DNA of 64,000 bases, from the NCBI RefSeq assembly GCF_042944905.1, contig NZ_CP168496.1, positions 3,720,001 through 3,784,000 on the forward strand, in the 5' to 3' direction. The position numbers were made by a program, and so were the translations under genes. The notes beneath the pieces are model-generated. The model searched no databases and was not told the origin of the DNA. It saw only the letters and a list, made by a program, of their open reading frames with translations. Position 1 is the first letter of the stretch. Each line of letters opens with the position of its first letter. Of the stretch, positions 1 to 7,400 are shown piece by piece. The DNA comes from Psychrobacillus sp042944905. Lineage in GTDB: Bacteria; Bacillota; Bacilli; Bacillales_A; Planococcaceae.

Positions 1-243
1 CGCTTTATTAGAAATGTTTGTTTTTATATTCTCAAATGGGAGTTGTTCTACTAAGCTCTCTGTAATTTGAGCTCCAGATTCTCCTACATCATCATTAATA
101 ATGGCAATCGGTAATTGATCGATATTCCCAGGAATTGCTGTATAACCTGGCAAGAAGATTCCTAACATACACACTGCATAAAAAACACCCATAAATATAG
201 AGCCTATGGCACCTTTACTCTTCAAAAACTCTGTAAATTTCAT
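1..243 (-). CDS. YhgE/Pip-like (ABC-2 type) membrane protein, N-terminal fragment
   Basis: The first 81 codons of a minus-strand gene run off the left edge of the window. The protein begins with a short basic, polar stretch, a hydrophobic segment at about residues 11-34 (GSIFMGVFYAVCMLGIFLPG), and then the extracytoplasmic motif QLPIAIINDDVGESG. One N-terminal membrane anchor followed by 'xxPIAIVNxDxG' is typical of YhgE/Pip and related ABC-2 type exporters or DUF3533 proteins. The ATG at 243 is the natural start. A symmetric operator-like sequence lies just upstream, so control by a local TetR-type repressor is possible. The exact subfamily cannot be settled from the fragment. Confidence 0.7.
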   Translation of the reverse strand, partial: MKFTEFLKSKGAIGSIFMGVFYAVCMLGIFLPGYTAIPGNIDQLPIAIINDDVGESGAQITESLVEQLPFENIKTNISNKA

Positions 244-842
244 ATTGTAATTCCTTTCTAAATATCTATTCGTTATTTCATTAGTAATTAAGTTAAAGTA
301 CTTTAATTAAACCACTTTAACTTAACTATGTTAAGTATCTTATAAGATTCAAGTTTCAATTGCAATCAAAAAAGTATAGTATGGCCTATTTTGTTTTTAT
401 TTTTTGTCGAAATTATGAAAAAGAGAGGATCGTTACTAACTATAAGTGATATAAACTTATTAAAAAATAAGTACATCGCTAATAATATAACAGCACCATG
501 GCAAATCCAATTCAAACAAGGGGAGTTCCAATATTTTCACAATATTGAAGTTACTATATAATACAACTTTCAACTAATCATTAGCCCTCTAAAATTTCCA
601 ACTATTTAATGCATAAATTATGACTGAATAAAATGAATTGATCTTCTCAATTTGGCCCTAAAATAAAAATAAACGCTGTTCCTTTTTTACAGGAAAGCGC
701 CTTATTTCTGAAGATAGTTGAATATACTTTTGTCTCAATTGGTCTATTAAAAAAGCTACATCAAATTTATTGGATTATTTTGAACAAATCATAGTCTTTT
801 TTTGGGATCCTTACTGTATAAATTACAAAAGGGGCAATTCAA
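244..842. other. Gene-free AT-rich stretch
   Basis: Apart from the operator-like repeat at 289-324, I see no credible coding frame. Around 665-700 there is an imperfect hairpin (CGCTGTTCC ... AGGAAAGCG) that may be debris of an older insertion. The only other signal is an AGGGG ribosome-binding-like sequence just before the broken transposase at 843. Confidence 0.4.
289..324. promoter_or_regulatory. Operator-like inverted repeat upstream of the YhgE-like gene
   Basis: TAAGTTAAAGT (289-299) is perfectly inverted as ACTTTAACTTA (314-324). Nested inside is a second palindrome, TTAAAGTACTTTAA (293-306). The site is 45-80 bp upstream of the start at 243, where a promoter and repressor site would be expected. 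TetR-family regulators often sit next to YhgE-type exporters, but no such gene is visible in this window. Confidence 0.45.
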
Positions 843-1716
843 ATGACTTTAGCGAACATAATAGCTGATATTTTTTCTTTAAACGATAGGGACAAAGAAT
901 CTATTTTAGATTATCTAACTCGCCATTTCTCGGCGTCGACTTCACAACAAGGATCTTTAATTGATGAATTGAGAGAGAGAAAGTTTTCACATGGATTTCA
1001 TTTATTGAGTGTATGTTAAATGGTCTATCACTTCGTAAAACAGCTTTAAAAATTGGTATCACTCACGTAACCGCGTTTTATTGGAGACATAAAGTATTGT
1101 CTGCTCTCGCAAAAAAAGTATCGGTATTTTTGAAGGACTAGTAGAAGTAAATGAAACATACTTCTTAGAAAGCCATAAAGGACAAAGTGTTATTCCGAAC
1201 CGTAAACCAAGAAAACGTGGCGGTCCTGCTACAAAAAGAGGTATTTCCATTGAACAATTCTGTGTATTAGTAGCTAGAGACCGAAACAAAACAACCCTTT
1301 CAAAGCGAGTCGGTTCAGGTAGAATTCTATTGGAGCAAATTGATACAACCCTTACATCGCATTTTAATAGTCATACCTTGCTTATTTCCGATGCTCACAA
1401 TTCTTACAAATCTTATACGTCTAATAACGATGTGGAGTACGTCATCATAAACGGCAGTAAGAAAGAATATGTAAAGAAAGGCATCTACCACCTCAATAAT
1501 ATTAATAATTACCATTCCCGTTTAAAGAAATGGATAAGTCGTTTTAATGGTGTTTCTACGAAGTATTTACAACTTTATTTAGTGTGGTTTCAATTTCTCA
1601 ACAATAGGAAAATGGAAAGCGATTTGAGCAAGAAAAAGCAAATGCTTATCTTGGCAAGTGTCCATGGAACTTGGAAAACCGTCGATAAGTTGAGACTGAG
1701 AAACTTCGCATTCTAG
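843..1716 (+). pseudogene. IS1595-family transposase, decayed
   Basis: The gene lies in three successive frames. The first (843-1019) gives MTLANIIADIFSLNDRD and stops after about 58 codons. The second resumes at about 990 with WISFIECMLNGLSLRKTALK, typical of the transposase helix-turn-helix. The third runs from about 1129 to 1716 with FEGLVEVNETYFLESHKG, LLISDAHNSYKSY and YHSRLKKWISRFNGVSTKYL, which match the DDE_Tnp_IS1595 core. The zinc-finger segment expected between frames one and two is missing, so there was an internal deletion as well as frameshifts. The first catalytic Asp of the VEVDETY motif is Asn here, so even a repaired frame would probably be inactive. Confidence 0.85.
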
Positions 1717-1761
1717 TGCCAAGATTATTCATGTTATTTCATAGGGAAATAAAAATGCACA

Positions 1762-1836
1762 TAAAAAAATGAGCTGGGAAATGTATCTTCAAGCTCATGT
1801 ATTTTGCTGTCCGTTTTTTACTAAAGCACCCGTTAG
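1762..1836 (-). repeat. Bipartite cassette-boundary site D (left part), cut by the IS110 element
   Basis: It contains a stem ATGAGCT (1769-1775)/AGCTCAT (1792-1798) next to an A-run, which is a terminator when read on the minus strand, followed by CTAAAGCACCCGTTAG ending at 1836. The last block is shared with sites at 8024-8040 and 8727-8746. Joining 1836 to TTTAACG at 3368 restores the TTTAA that follows GTTAG in the site at 8024-8040 (CTTAA at 8727-8746). The second half-site (CTGCCGCGTTAGTT type) is not recognisable here. Confidence 0.6.
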
Positions 1837-1839
1837 CCA

Positions 1840-2060
1840 TCCATGAAGCGCAAAATCAGCGCTTCACCACAGAGAATGAAAATGGTGAAAAACTGTCTAT
1901 ACTGATTCTATGGCTGGGAGAGGAAGGTCGATGAACTATGGTGCCTTAGAGCCCATCCGTTAGTCTGACTCCAACGACCACGGTGCACCACTGACTGTCG
2001 CTCCCTTACGGGAAGCACACATGGTAGATTAATCCTATTCTGATTGTTGCACCAGCCTCC
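1840..2060 (+). ncRNA. Candidate bridge RNA of the IS110 element
   Basis: The region upstream of the transposase is non-coding and rich in helices. A perfect hairpin GAAGCGC (1845-1851)/GCGCTTC (1859-1865) is at the left end. A second helix TGGTGC (1939-1944)/GCACCA (1985-1990) closes a 40-nt internal segment, and a third CCC/GGG helix lies at about 2002-2020. The 40-nt segment contains CCGTTAGT at 1957-1964, identical to eight bases of the restored insertion site. IS110-group elements encode a bridge RNA in this position whose target-binding loop matches the target. Assignment is by position, structure and this match only; the right-target guide was not identified. Confidence 0.5.
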
Positions 2061-2091
2061 AATAATAAGAGCCGTAGAAAGGATGTTTTCA

Positions 2092-3315
2092 ATGGATGTA
2101 GTCATTGAAAGAGCATGTGGTATGGATGTTCATAAGGACAATATAACTGCATGTATTATCACACCAGAAGGAAAGGAGATTCAAACATTTTCTACTAAAA
2201 CTATTTTCTTAATACAGTTGGTTGACTGGATTAAACTGTATAACTGTACGCACGTTGCCATGGAGAGCACTAGTGTCTATTGGAAACCTATTGTGAATTT
2301 GCTGGAAGCTGAAGATATTGAGTTTCTAGTTGTGAATGCCCAACATATGAAAGCAGTTCCTGGTCGCAAGACCGATGTGAAGGATGCCGAATGGATTGCC
2401 AAACTTCTTAGCCATGGACTTCTAAAAGCAAGTTACATTCCTAACCGAGATCAACGGGAACTACGTGAACTAGTTCGGTATCGTCGGAGTATCATTGAAG
2501 AACGTGCTAGACAACATAATCGCATTCAAAAAGTGCTAGAGGGCGCAAATATTAAGCTAGGTTCTGTTGTTTCAGACGTTTTAGGTGTTTCGGCACGAGA
2601 TATGTTAAACGCTATTGCCGAAGGTGAAGATGATCCTACAAAACTTGCAAACTTTGCTCGACGTTCCATGAAAAAGAAGAAAGATGAACTTGCTCTAGCT
2701 TTAAAAGGATACATCAATTCACATCAACGTCTTATGTTGAAAACCATTTTAAAGCATATTGATTTTTTGACTGAACAAATAGAAATGCTCGATCAAGAAG
2801 TGGCAGAAAGAGTAAGTGTCAATCAAGAAGATGTGGAACGACTTGATTCTATTCCTGGCATAGCTACAAGAATGGCCGAGCAAATTTTATCTGAAATCGG
2901 AACAGATATTAAGAATCAGTTTCCAAGTGCGGCTCATATGTGTTCTTGGGCAGGATTGGTTCCTGGACATAACGAAAGTGCGGGAAAAAGGAAATCAGCT
3001 AAAACCAAAAAAGGAAACAAGTATTTGAGATCAGCATTAACAGAAGCAGCTCATTCTGTAAGAGGATCTAAAAACTATCTCGGAGCACTGTATAGACGGA
3101 CAGCATCAAGAAAAGGGAAGAAACGAGCAGGAATTGTGGTCGCTCATGCCATGTTACGCATTTCCTATTATCTCTTAACTCGAAAAGAAATGTACGTAGA
3201 CTTAGGTGAAGACTACTTTGATAAAAAGAGACAACAGTCAATTGTTCGACATTCCTTACGAAGACTTGAAAGTTTAGGATATACAGTTACAATACAAGAA
3301 CCTGAAGCATCTTAA
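2092..3315 (+). CDS. IS110-family transposase (DEDD recombinase)
   Basis: A 407-residue protein with the IS110 two-domain plan. The N-terminal RuvC-like DEDD domain shows ACGMDVHKD near the start, VAMESTSVYWKPI, and GRKTDVKDAEWIAKLL, carrying the D, E, D and D positions. The C-terminal Tnp_20 domain shows LDSIPGIATRMAEQILSEIG and the serine-containing CSWAGLVPGHNESAGKRKS, then TKKGNKYLRSALTEAAHS. Length is normal and there is no disruption, so it looks intact. The open frame begins at 2044, but AAAGGA at 2078-2083 sits 8 nt before the ATG at 2092, so I choose that start; ATG 2083 is an alternative. The enzyme moves the element with the help of a bridge RNA. Confidence 0.9.
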   Translation: MDVVIERACGMDVHKDNITACIITPEGKEIQTFSTKTIFLIQLVDWIKLYNCTHVAMESTSVYWKPIVNLLEAEDIEFLVVNAQHMKAVPGRKTDVKDAEWIAKLLSHGLLKASYIPNRDQRELRELVRYRRSIIEERARQHNRIQKVLEGANIKLGSVVSDVLGVSARDMLNAIAEGEDDPTKLANFARRSMKKKKDELALALKGYINSHQRLMLKTILKHIDFLTEQIEMLDQEVAERVSVNQEDVERLDSIPGIATRMAEQILSEIGTDIKNQFPSAAHMCSWAGLVPGHNESAGKRKSAKTKKGNKYLRSALTEAAHSVRGSKNYLGALYRRTASRKGKKRAGIVVAHAMLRISYYLLTRKEMYVDLGEDYFDKKRQQSIVRHSLRRLESLGYTVTIQEPEAS

Positions 3316-3367
3316 TCCAGTCCATGTACCTACAATAGATCTAGAATCAGGCGCTCTCCCCTTTTTT

Positions 3368-3402
3368 TTTAACGAATGAGCTGCGTCTTCTTTAGTATTG
3401 CC
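3368..3402 (-). repeat. Bipartite cassette-boundary site D (right part)
   Basis: TTTAACGAATGAG directly follows the inferred right end of the IS110 element. Joined to GTTAG at 1836 it gives GTTAGTTTAA, matching the start of the site at 8024-8040. It lies downstream of the small gene at 3449-3643 in the direction of transcription, where a site is expected. The call depends on the in-silico excision. Confidence 0.4.
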
Positions 3403-3448
3403 TTCTCCCCAATGTTACAGATCTTAATTTTCATGGTAGTTTAACAAC

Positions 3449-3643
3449 TTATTTCTTATCATCATCTTCTATTTCGCCGTATTTTTCCAACAATTCACTA
3501 ATTCCTTTTTCTTTATCTCTTTTTCCATATTGTTTCTCAAACATTTTTCCAATTATTGAATTGTTAATACCTTTAGTCACAGCTACTTTGATAACTGTAA
3601 ATAGAACAAACAATCCTGCTAGATATAACACAATTGCTTCCAC
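3449..3643 (-). CDS. Small single-pass membrane protein, unknown function
   Basis: A 64-residue protein with a hydrophobic helix near the N-terminus (EAIVLYLAGLFVLFTVIKVAV) and a highly charged tail ending DDDKK, so probably a bitopic membrane protein with a cytoplasmic tail. The frame is open from a TTG at 3661, but that codon overlaps the ribosome-binding site GGAGGG; the GTG at 3643 is 10 nt after it and is preferred. The gene lies alone between two copies of the CTAACGGG site (C upstream, D downstream), like the genes at 8085 and 8757. I do not recognise a family. Confidence 0.6.
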   Translation of the reverse strand: MEAIVLYLAGLFVLFTVIKVAVTKGINNSIIGKMFEKQYGKRDKEKGISELLEKYGEIEDDDKK

Positions 3644-3714
3644 CGATATAATTCCCTCCAAGCATTAAGTTAAATTGAATAACTAATTTTACCACATGAT
3701 TCCAATTACTTTAT

Positions 3715-3781
3715 TGAAGTATTCTGCGGCTTTAGTTGAATGAGAAAAAAGAGCTGTATTATCCAGCTCTATATTTCACTA
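3715..3781 (-). repeat. Bipartite cassette-boundary site C (part 1), cut by the group II intron
   Basis: On the minus strand it reads TAGTG, then an intrinsic terminator (AGAGCTG ... CAGCTCT followed by TTTTTTC), then ATTCAACTAAAGCCGCAGAAT, a diverged second half-site. Joined to 8024 it gives CACTAAAGCACCCGTTAG on the plus strand, the same block as in site D (ACTAAAGCACCCGTTAG); site B shares TAAAGCACCCGTTAG of it. This joining also fixes the intron ends to the base. Confidence 0.75.
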
Positions 3782-3835
3782 GTCGAGTAGAAGGAAACCT
3801 TTCTACCTTGCGGTAGATTGTGTTCCTCTCCCCTC

Positions 3836-3873
3836 ACAGAACTTATCCCGACTTCTGCATAATTCCGACTTTT
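3836..3873 (+). repeat. RIT terminal inverted repeat, left
   Basis: ACAGAACTTATCCCGAC at 3836-3852 is followed by the second box ATTCCGACTTTT. It is the inverse of 7338-7375 with about five mismatches in 38 bases. The paired TATCCCGAC/ATTCCGAC boxes look like recombinase binding sites. Confidence 0.75.
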
Positions 3874-3887
3874 ATAAGTAAGCCATC

Positions 3888-3942
3888 AAAAACACAGGTT
3901 TTTTCTATGTTTTTGATGGCTTATAGCTTAAAAAGTCGGAAT
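3888..3942. repeat. Hairpin and inner recombinase-site copy at RIT left end
   Basis: AAGCCATCAAAAACA (about 3890-3904) is inverted as TGTTTTTGATGGCTT (about 3908-3922), a strong hairpin just past the ritC stop that may be its terminator. Next to it AAAAAGTCGGAATAAT repeats the terminal ATTCCGACTTTT box in inverse orientation. Confidence 0.6.
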
Positions 3943-3950
3943 AATTATGT

Positions 3951-4994
3951 CTATAATAATCCATAAAGTCGCTTAATTAATTCTTCATCATTCTGCCATG
4001 ATGTAACTTTCTGTTCCTGTGTCAATGGATTTAGACTGCTTGTTGCTTTTTCTATCGCTTCCCGTTTCATCTGTGTATCCGCATTTGCATAAATCTTAGT
4101 TGTTTCCAACTGTGCATGACCCAACCATTCCGACAAGAGTGCCAGTGGCATGCCGCCGCGGTAAAGATGCATTGATCTGGAATGACGAAACATATGTGGA
4201 TGAAGACCTTCGGGTACTTTATTACATTGATCTCTCGCTGTTTTCCCATATCGTTTCATAAATTTCCCGACATTATCAGCTGACATTGCCTGTCTTTTCC
4301 CTTTTTGTATAACATAGAATAAAAATTCGTCTGTAACCTTTCCATCATGAAAAAGTCGAATGTAATTATTAAAGTGATCAATGGTTCTTTGCATGAGTGG
4401 TACGATTCTTATTTTGTTTCCTTTTCCTGATAATACTGCATGGGAATCCTTTGTAGATACACGAATGTCACTGATTTTCAAATTAAGTATTTCCTGATTT
4501 CTGCCGGCAGTGTCATACATCAATATCATGAAAAATAAATCTCGTATACCTTTTCTAGCAGATGTATCAGGTTGTGCTAGGATTGCCTTTAATGCATCTT
4601 CTTCAAAGAATTTCACCTGTTGTGTTTTCTCTGTCTTTTTGATTGGTATCATTTCAAATTCAATGGTATAGGCAATGATCGACATGTCCCTATTTCCGGC
4701 ATATTTATAGAAGGAACGTATACTAGAAAGCCTGTGATTTCTGGTCGGAATACTGCATTTGCGAGTTTCTTCTAGCCAATCAAGATAGCCTTCCACGGTT
4801 TTCCTGGAGATTCTATCAAAAGAAACTTCCATCAACGGAAGGTTTTCCTCCTCTTTTAGGTATTCTAGGAGGAGATTCAATGACTCTCTGTAAGCCTTAA
4901 TCGTATTCGCACTGCTTGCCTTTTGTTTTGGCAAATAGACTGTGAGGAAGTCCCGTACCATCTGGTAAAACTTTAAGCTTTCCGATTTTACCAT
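3951..4994 (-). CDS. Tyrosine recombinase, third gene of the RIT trio (RitC)
   Basis: A 347-residue phage-integrase-family protein. An N-terminal SAM-like core-binding domain (about residues 10-105) precedes the catalytic domain, where the Arg (TAGRNQEILNL), the HxxR box (HPHMFRHSRS) and the last box with the nucleophile Tyr (LGHAQLETTKIYANAD) are all present, so it looks catalytically complete. The frame is open from 5033, but GGAGG precedes the ATG at 4994 by 7 nt, and this start overlaps the ritB stop by 7 bp, which implies translational coupling. It acts together with the two upstream recombinases on the ends of this element; each gene's separate role is not known. Confidence 0.85.
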   Translation of the reverse strand: MVKSESLKFYQMVRDFLTVYLPKQKASSANTIKAYRESLNLLLEYLKEEENLPLMEVSFDRISRKTVEGYLDWLEETRKCSIPTRNHRLSSIRSFYKYAGNRDMSIIAYTIEFEMIPIKKTEKTQQVKFFEEDALKAILAQPDTSARKGIRDLFFMILMYDTAGRNQEILNLKISDIRVSTKDSHAVLSGKGNKIRIVPLMQRTIDHFNNYIRLFHDGKVTDEFLFYVIQKGKRQAMSADNVGKFMKRYGKTARDQCNKVPEGLHPHMFRHSRSMHLYRGGMPLALLSEWLGHAQLETTKIYANADTQMKREAIEKATSSLNPLTQEQKVTSWQNDEELIKRLYGLL

Positions 4995-5951
4995 GGTGAT
5001 ACCTCCGGTATCAGTGCCGAAAATGAATCCCAATCAATTGCATTGGAACGAGTCAGATTTGTAGGAAGGAGATGGATATAATAGGCGGTATCAGAAAATC
5101 TAGCATGCCCCATATATGTACTTAGGTATGGAAGCTTTGCATATAAGTCTACGCCTTCGTCTAGCCAATTCATCATTACAGCCGATGCGAATCTATGACG
5201 GAGATCGTACACGCGTACTCTTGTAGAACATTGTACAGGTTGGTTACGTTCCCATATCGAAAGAAATTGCTTGGTGAGCCATTCAGCCGAATACGGGATG
5301 CCGTCTGGATTTGGAAAGAAGTATTCGCTTTTAGGTGCGAATATCTTTAGCTTTTCATAATATTCTATGCAGAAATTTCTTATGTCATCTGACATTGGTA
5401 CAATACGTTCTCTATGCGTCTTATTCTTACGAATAAAGAGGGTACCTCTATCCAGATCCACATCTAATTTCTTGATTTCACGTCCCTCATTCGGACGTAG
5501 ACCGCAGAAATAAATCAGCCTTAATAGTGCAGGGACAATTAGATGACGATTTGGTGTGTTTTGGTTTCTCTTTAGGCGGTCAGCTTCAGTAAAAATAGTT
5601 ATAAGTTCTTCATCTGTAAATATATAAGGCATAAATGAGGATCTTCCTCCTGAAAAGTCGGAAGGTATAACATAGCTCTGGATACCAATCGCATTTAGAT
5701 ACTTTCCAAATTCTCTTAAAGGGGATAGCCTTCTGCGAAATCCTGACTGACTTTCTGTAGGTCGCATTATTGCCCACGCATGGACAAGTTCCATGGTTAG
5801 TCTGTCTTCCTCAGGGAAATTTCCCCAGCAGAATCTGCTGAAATCACGAAGAAACCCCTCATACGTGCGTCTTTGGTAGCCTAGACTCACCTTATAATTC
5901 AAGCATTTCCTCAATATATGGGGTAAAAAGGCTTTCGATTTGATTTTTCAT
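4988..5951 (-). pseudogene. Tyrosine recombinase, second gene of the RIT trio (RitB), probable frameshift
   Basis: The long frame (5914-4988, 308 codons) has GLRPNEGREIKKL (catalytic Arg), YDLRHRF in place of the usual HxLRH box, and MGHARFSDTAYYIH with the nucleophile Tyr. Its first codon would be TTG at 5914 with no good ribosome-binding site. A better start is the ATG at 5951, preceded by GGGGAGG at 8 nt and overlapping the ritA stop as ATGA. That frame encodes MKNQIESLFTPYIEEMLE and then hits a stop at an extra T in GAATTATAAG (about 5891-5900), beyond which the long frame continues with YKVSLGYQRRTYEGFLRDF. The split N-terminus suggests a one-base insertion, although a sequencing error or recoding is possible. 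Confidence 0.65.
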
Positions 5952-7174
5952 ACTCGGACCTCCCCGATGGTGCCGAAGCTTAATGCACATTGCTTCAGAC
6001 CATTAGTATCTAGGGAGATGTACTGCTTAGCAGCTTCTGGCGAATGGTGCCCAAGTACCTGTGAAACGGTCGTAATGGGAATTCCTTGAACGACCATTTC
6101 CGTACCAAGTGTCCGACGAAGTCCATGAAAGGTTTTTCCGTCACCAACAGTATGGCTGATGCCGGCACTTTTGAGGTATTTCCGAAATACGCAGGAAATA
6201 GCCACCCCGTCTTGAAACTTATGATAGGGTGCAAGACTTCTCAGGAAAATATAAGAAGATTCTGATTTTGGTCTTCCGTTAAGAATATAATCAATTATGG
6301 CATTACCAGTACGTTCTTCCAATGGAAGTGATAGCGGCTGTTTTGTTTTACCTTGTATCAGATAAATTTCATTGTTTATCCAGTCAACATCCGTCAGCTT
6401 TAGGTTTGTGATGTCACCAGCACGTAGTCCAGTGGAGATACCAAGTTGGATGATGGCATTATCCCTTTTTCCTGCCGGTGTTTCTGTATTAACCTGTTTC
6501 AGTATTAAGTTTAATTCTTCTGGTGAAAAACAGGGCAGAACTTTCTTGTCACGAGCTCTTGGTACGAAAAGGATTGGTTCAAAACGGATATCAAGCAGGC
6601 CTTCCTCACGAAGATACATATGAATTTTTCTTAGCACTGTTACTACATCATCCATGGTTTTTGGACGACTGGTAGATATATCAACAATGAAACTTCGAAT
6701 AACTACAGGCGAGACTATTCCAATTGTGCTGTGTCCGTGTGTAGTCAAAAACAGGAAGTACCTTTCAGTGATGGATCTGTATATACCGATTCTACGGATA
6801 TCCCCCAGACTAGAAAGAAATTCAGTTAAGATTTTTTTGTAATAGCTTGAAAGTAGGGATTCTTTTTTGATACTAAAAACTTTCCAAGCAAAACCGCCGG
6901 TTTTATATACCTCATTTATAATACCAAGACCTCTCAAACGCCAACATAGGGTTTTTCGTGAAATACTACCAAAATAAAATAGCTCTTGGTAATGACTCCT
7001 AAGTTCATCCATCAGTTCGGAACAATAGAATAGTTCTGATTTCTCACGATAAAAATTAGAGATTGGCTGAAATGCACGGTGATGATAGAAATGAATGTAA
7101 CCGTCACGAAGCTGAAGTTCATTCAAGTTTTCATTAGCTAAATCAATTAATTCTTGGATTGTGACTTTATTCAT
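5948..7174 (-). CDS. Tyrosine recombinase, first gene of the RIT trio (RitA)
   Basis: A 408-residue integrase-family protein with a long N-terminal region (about 110 residues before the core-binding domain), as in the first gene of other RIT elements. The catalytic domain carries GLRAGDITNLKL (Arg), the KTKQPLSLPL beta-strand Lys, FHGLRRTLGTEM (HxxR) and LGHHSPEAAKQYISLD (His and nucleophile Tyr). The ATG at 7174 follows TTAATGGAGGCATTAT-type sequence with GGAGG at a good distance. The stop overlaps the preferred ritB start as ATGA. It appears intact. Confidence 0.85.
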   Translation of the reverse strand: MNKVTIQELIDLANENLNELQLRDGYIHFYHHRAFQPISNFYREKSELFYCSELMDELRSHYQELFYFGSISRKTLCWRLRGLGIINEVYKTGGFAWKVFSIKKESLLSSYYKKILTEFLSSLGDIRRIGIYRSITERYFLFLTTHGHSTIGIVSPVVIRSFIVDISTSRPKTMDDVVTVLRKIHMYLREEGLLDIRFEPILFVPRARDKKVLPCFSPEELNLILKQVNTETPAGKRDNAIIQLGISTGLRAGDITNLKLTDVDWINNEIYLIQGKTKQPLSLPLEERTGNAIIDYILNGRPKSESSYIFLRSLAPYHKFQDGVAISCVFRKYLKSAGISHTVGDGKTFHGLRRTLGTEMVVQGIPITTVSQVLGHHSPEAAKQYISLDTNGLKQCALSFGTIGEVRV

Positions 7175-7337
7175 TACATAATGCCTCCATTAACAATAGA
7201 TTTGGTTGATAACCAATATTTATTATCGGTTGACTTATGTAAGAAAAATACAACTGTGAAATTTATTATTCCGACTTTTCCCCCTCCTTTTGGAGAAAAG
7301 AATTCGTTATTTCATGTATTTTAATTATAATCATCTA

Positions 7338-7375
7338 AAGAGTCGGAATAACCCAGAGGTCGGGATAAGTTCTGT
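7338..7375 (-). repeat. RIT terminal inverted repeat, right
   Basis: AGTCGGAATAA at 7341-7351 and GTCGGGATAAGTTCTGT at 7359-7375 mirror the left end. A third related box, ATTATTCCGACTTTT, lies further in at about 7264-7278. Confidence 0.75.
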
Positions 7376-7400
7376 TATCCGGAAGTAGGGATAACAGAAC
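7369..7400. repeat. Hairpin at RIT-intron junction
   Basis: GTTCTGTTATCC (7369-7380) is perfectly inverted as GGATAACAGAAC (7389-7400) around an 8-nt loop. On the minus strand the outer arm begins TTATCCCTACTTCCG, a near copy of the left RIT end TTATCCCGACTTCTG, so the right end carries two tandem end-like boxes. Confidence 0.7.

Larger units (their letters stand above)
1837..3367 (+). mobile_element. IS110-family insertion element
   Basis: About 1.53 kb with one DEDD transposase gene, a long (255 bp) structured non-coding left part and only about 50 bp on the right, which is the layout of the IS110 group. There are no terminal inverted repeats, as expected for this family. Boundaries are inferred from restoration of the interrupted site: GTTAG at 1836 joins TTTAACG at 3368. 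A run of nine Ts (3362-3370) leaves the right end uncertain by a few bases. Confidence 0.65.
3836..7393 (-). mobile_element. RIT element (recombinases in trio)
   Basis: Three overlapping tyrosine-recombinase genes on the minus strand lie between inverted ends. The left end (3836-3873) and right end (7375-7338) share ACAGAACTTATCCCGAC followed by CTG and ATTCCGACT, about 33 of 38 positions matching. Further copies of the TCGGAATAA box lie inward at both ends (about 3933 and 7268). The sequence ACAGAAC also borders the element on the intron side at 7394-7400, so a short duplication may flank it. Gene order long-short-medium with ATGA-type overlaps is the known RIT plan. Confidence 0.8.

Noticed and set aside
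3951..7174. A prophage integrase region
   Set aside because: Three overlapping recombinases with inverted ends and no phage genes fit a RIT element, not a prophage.
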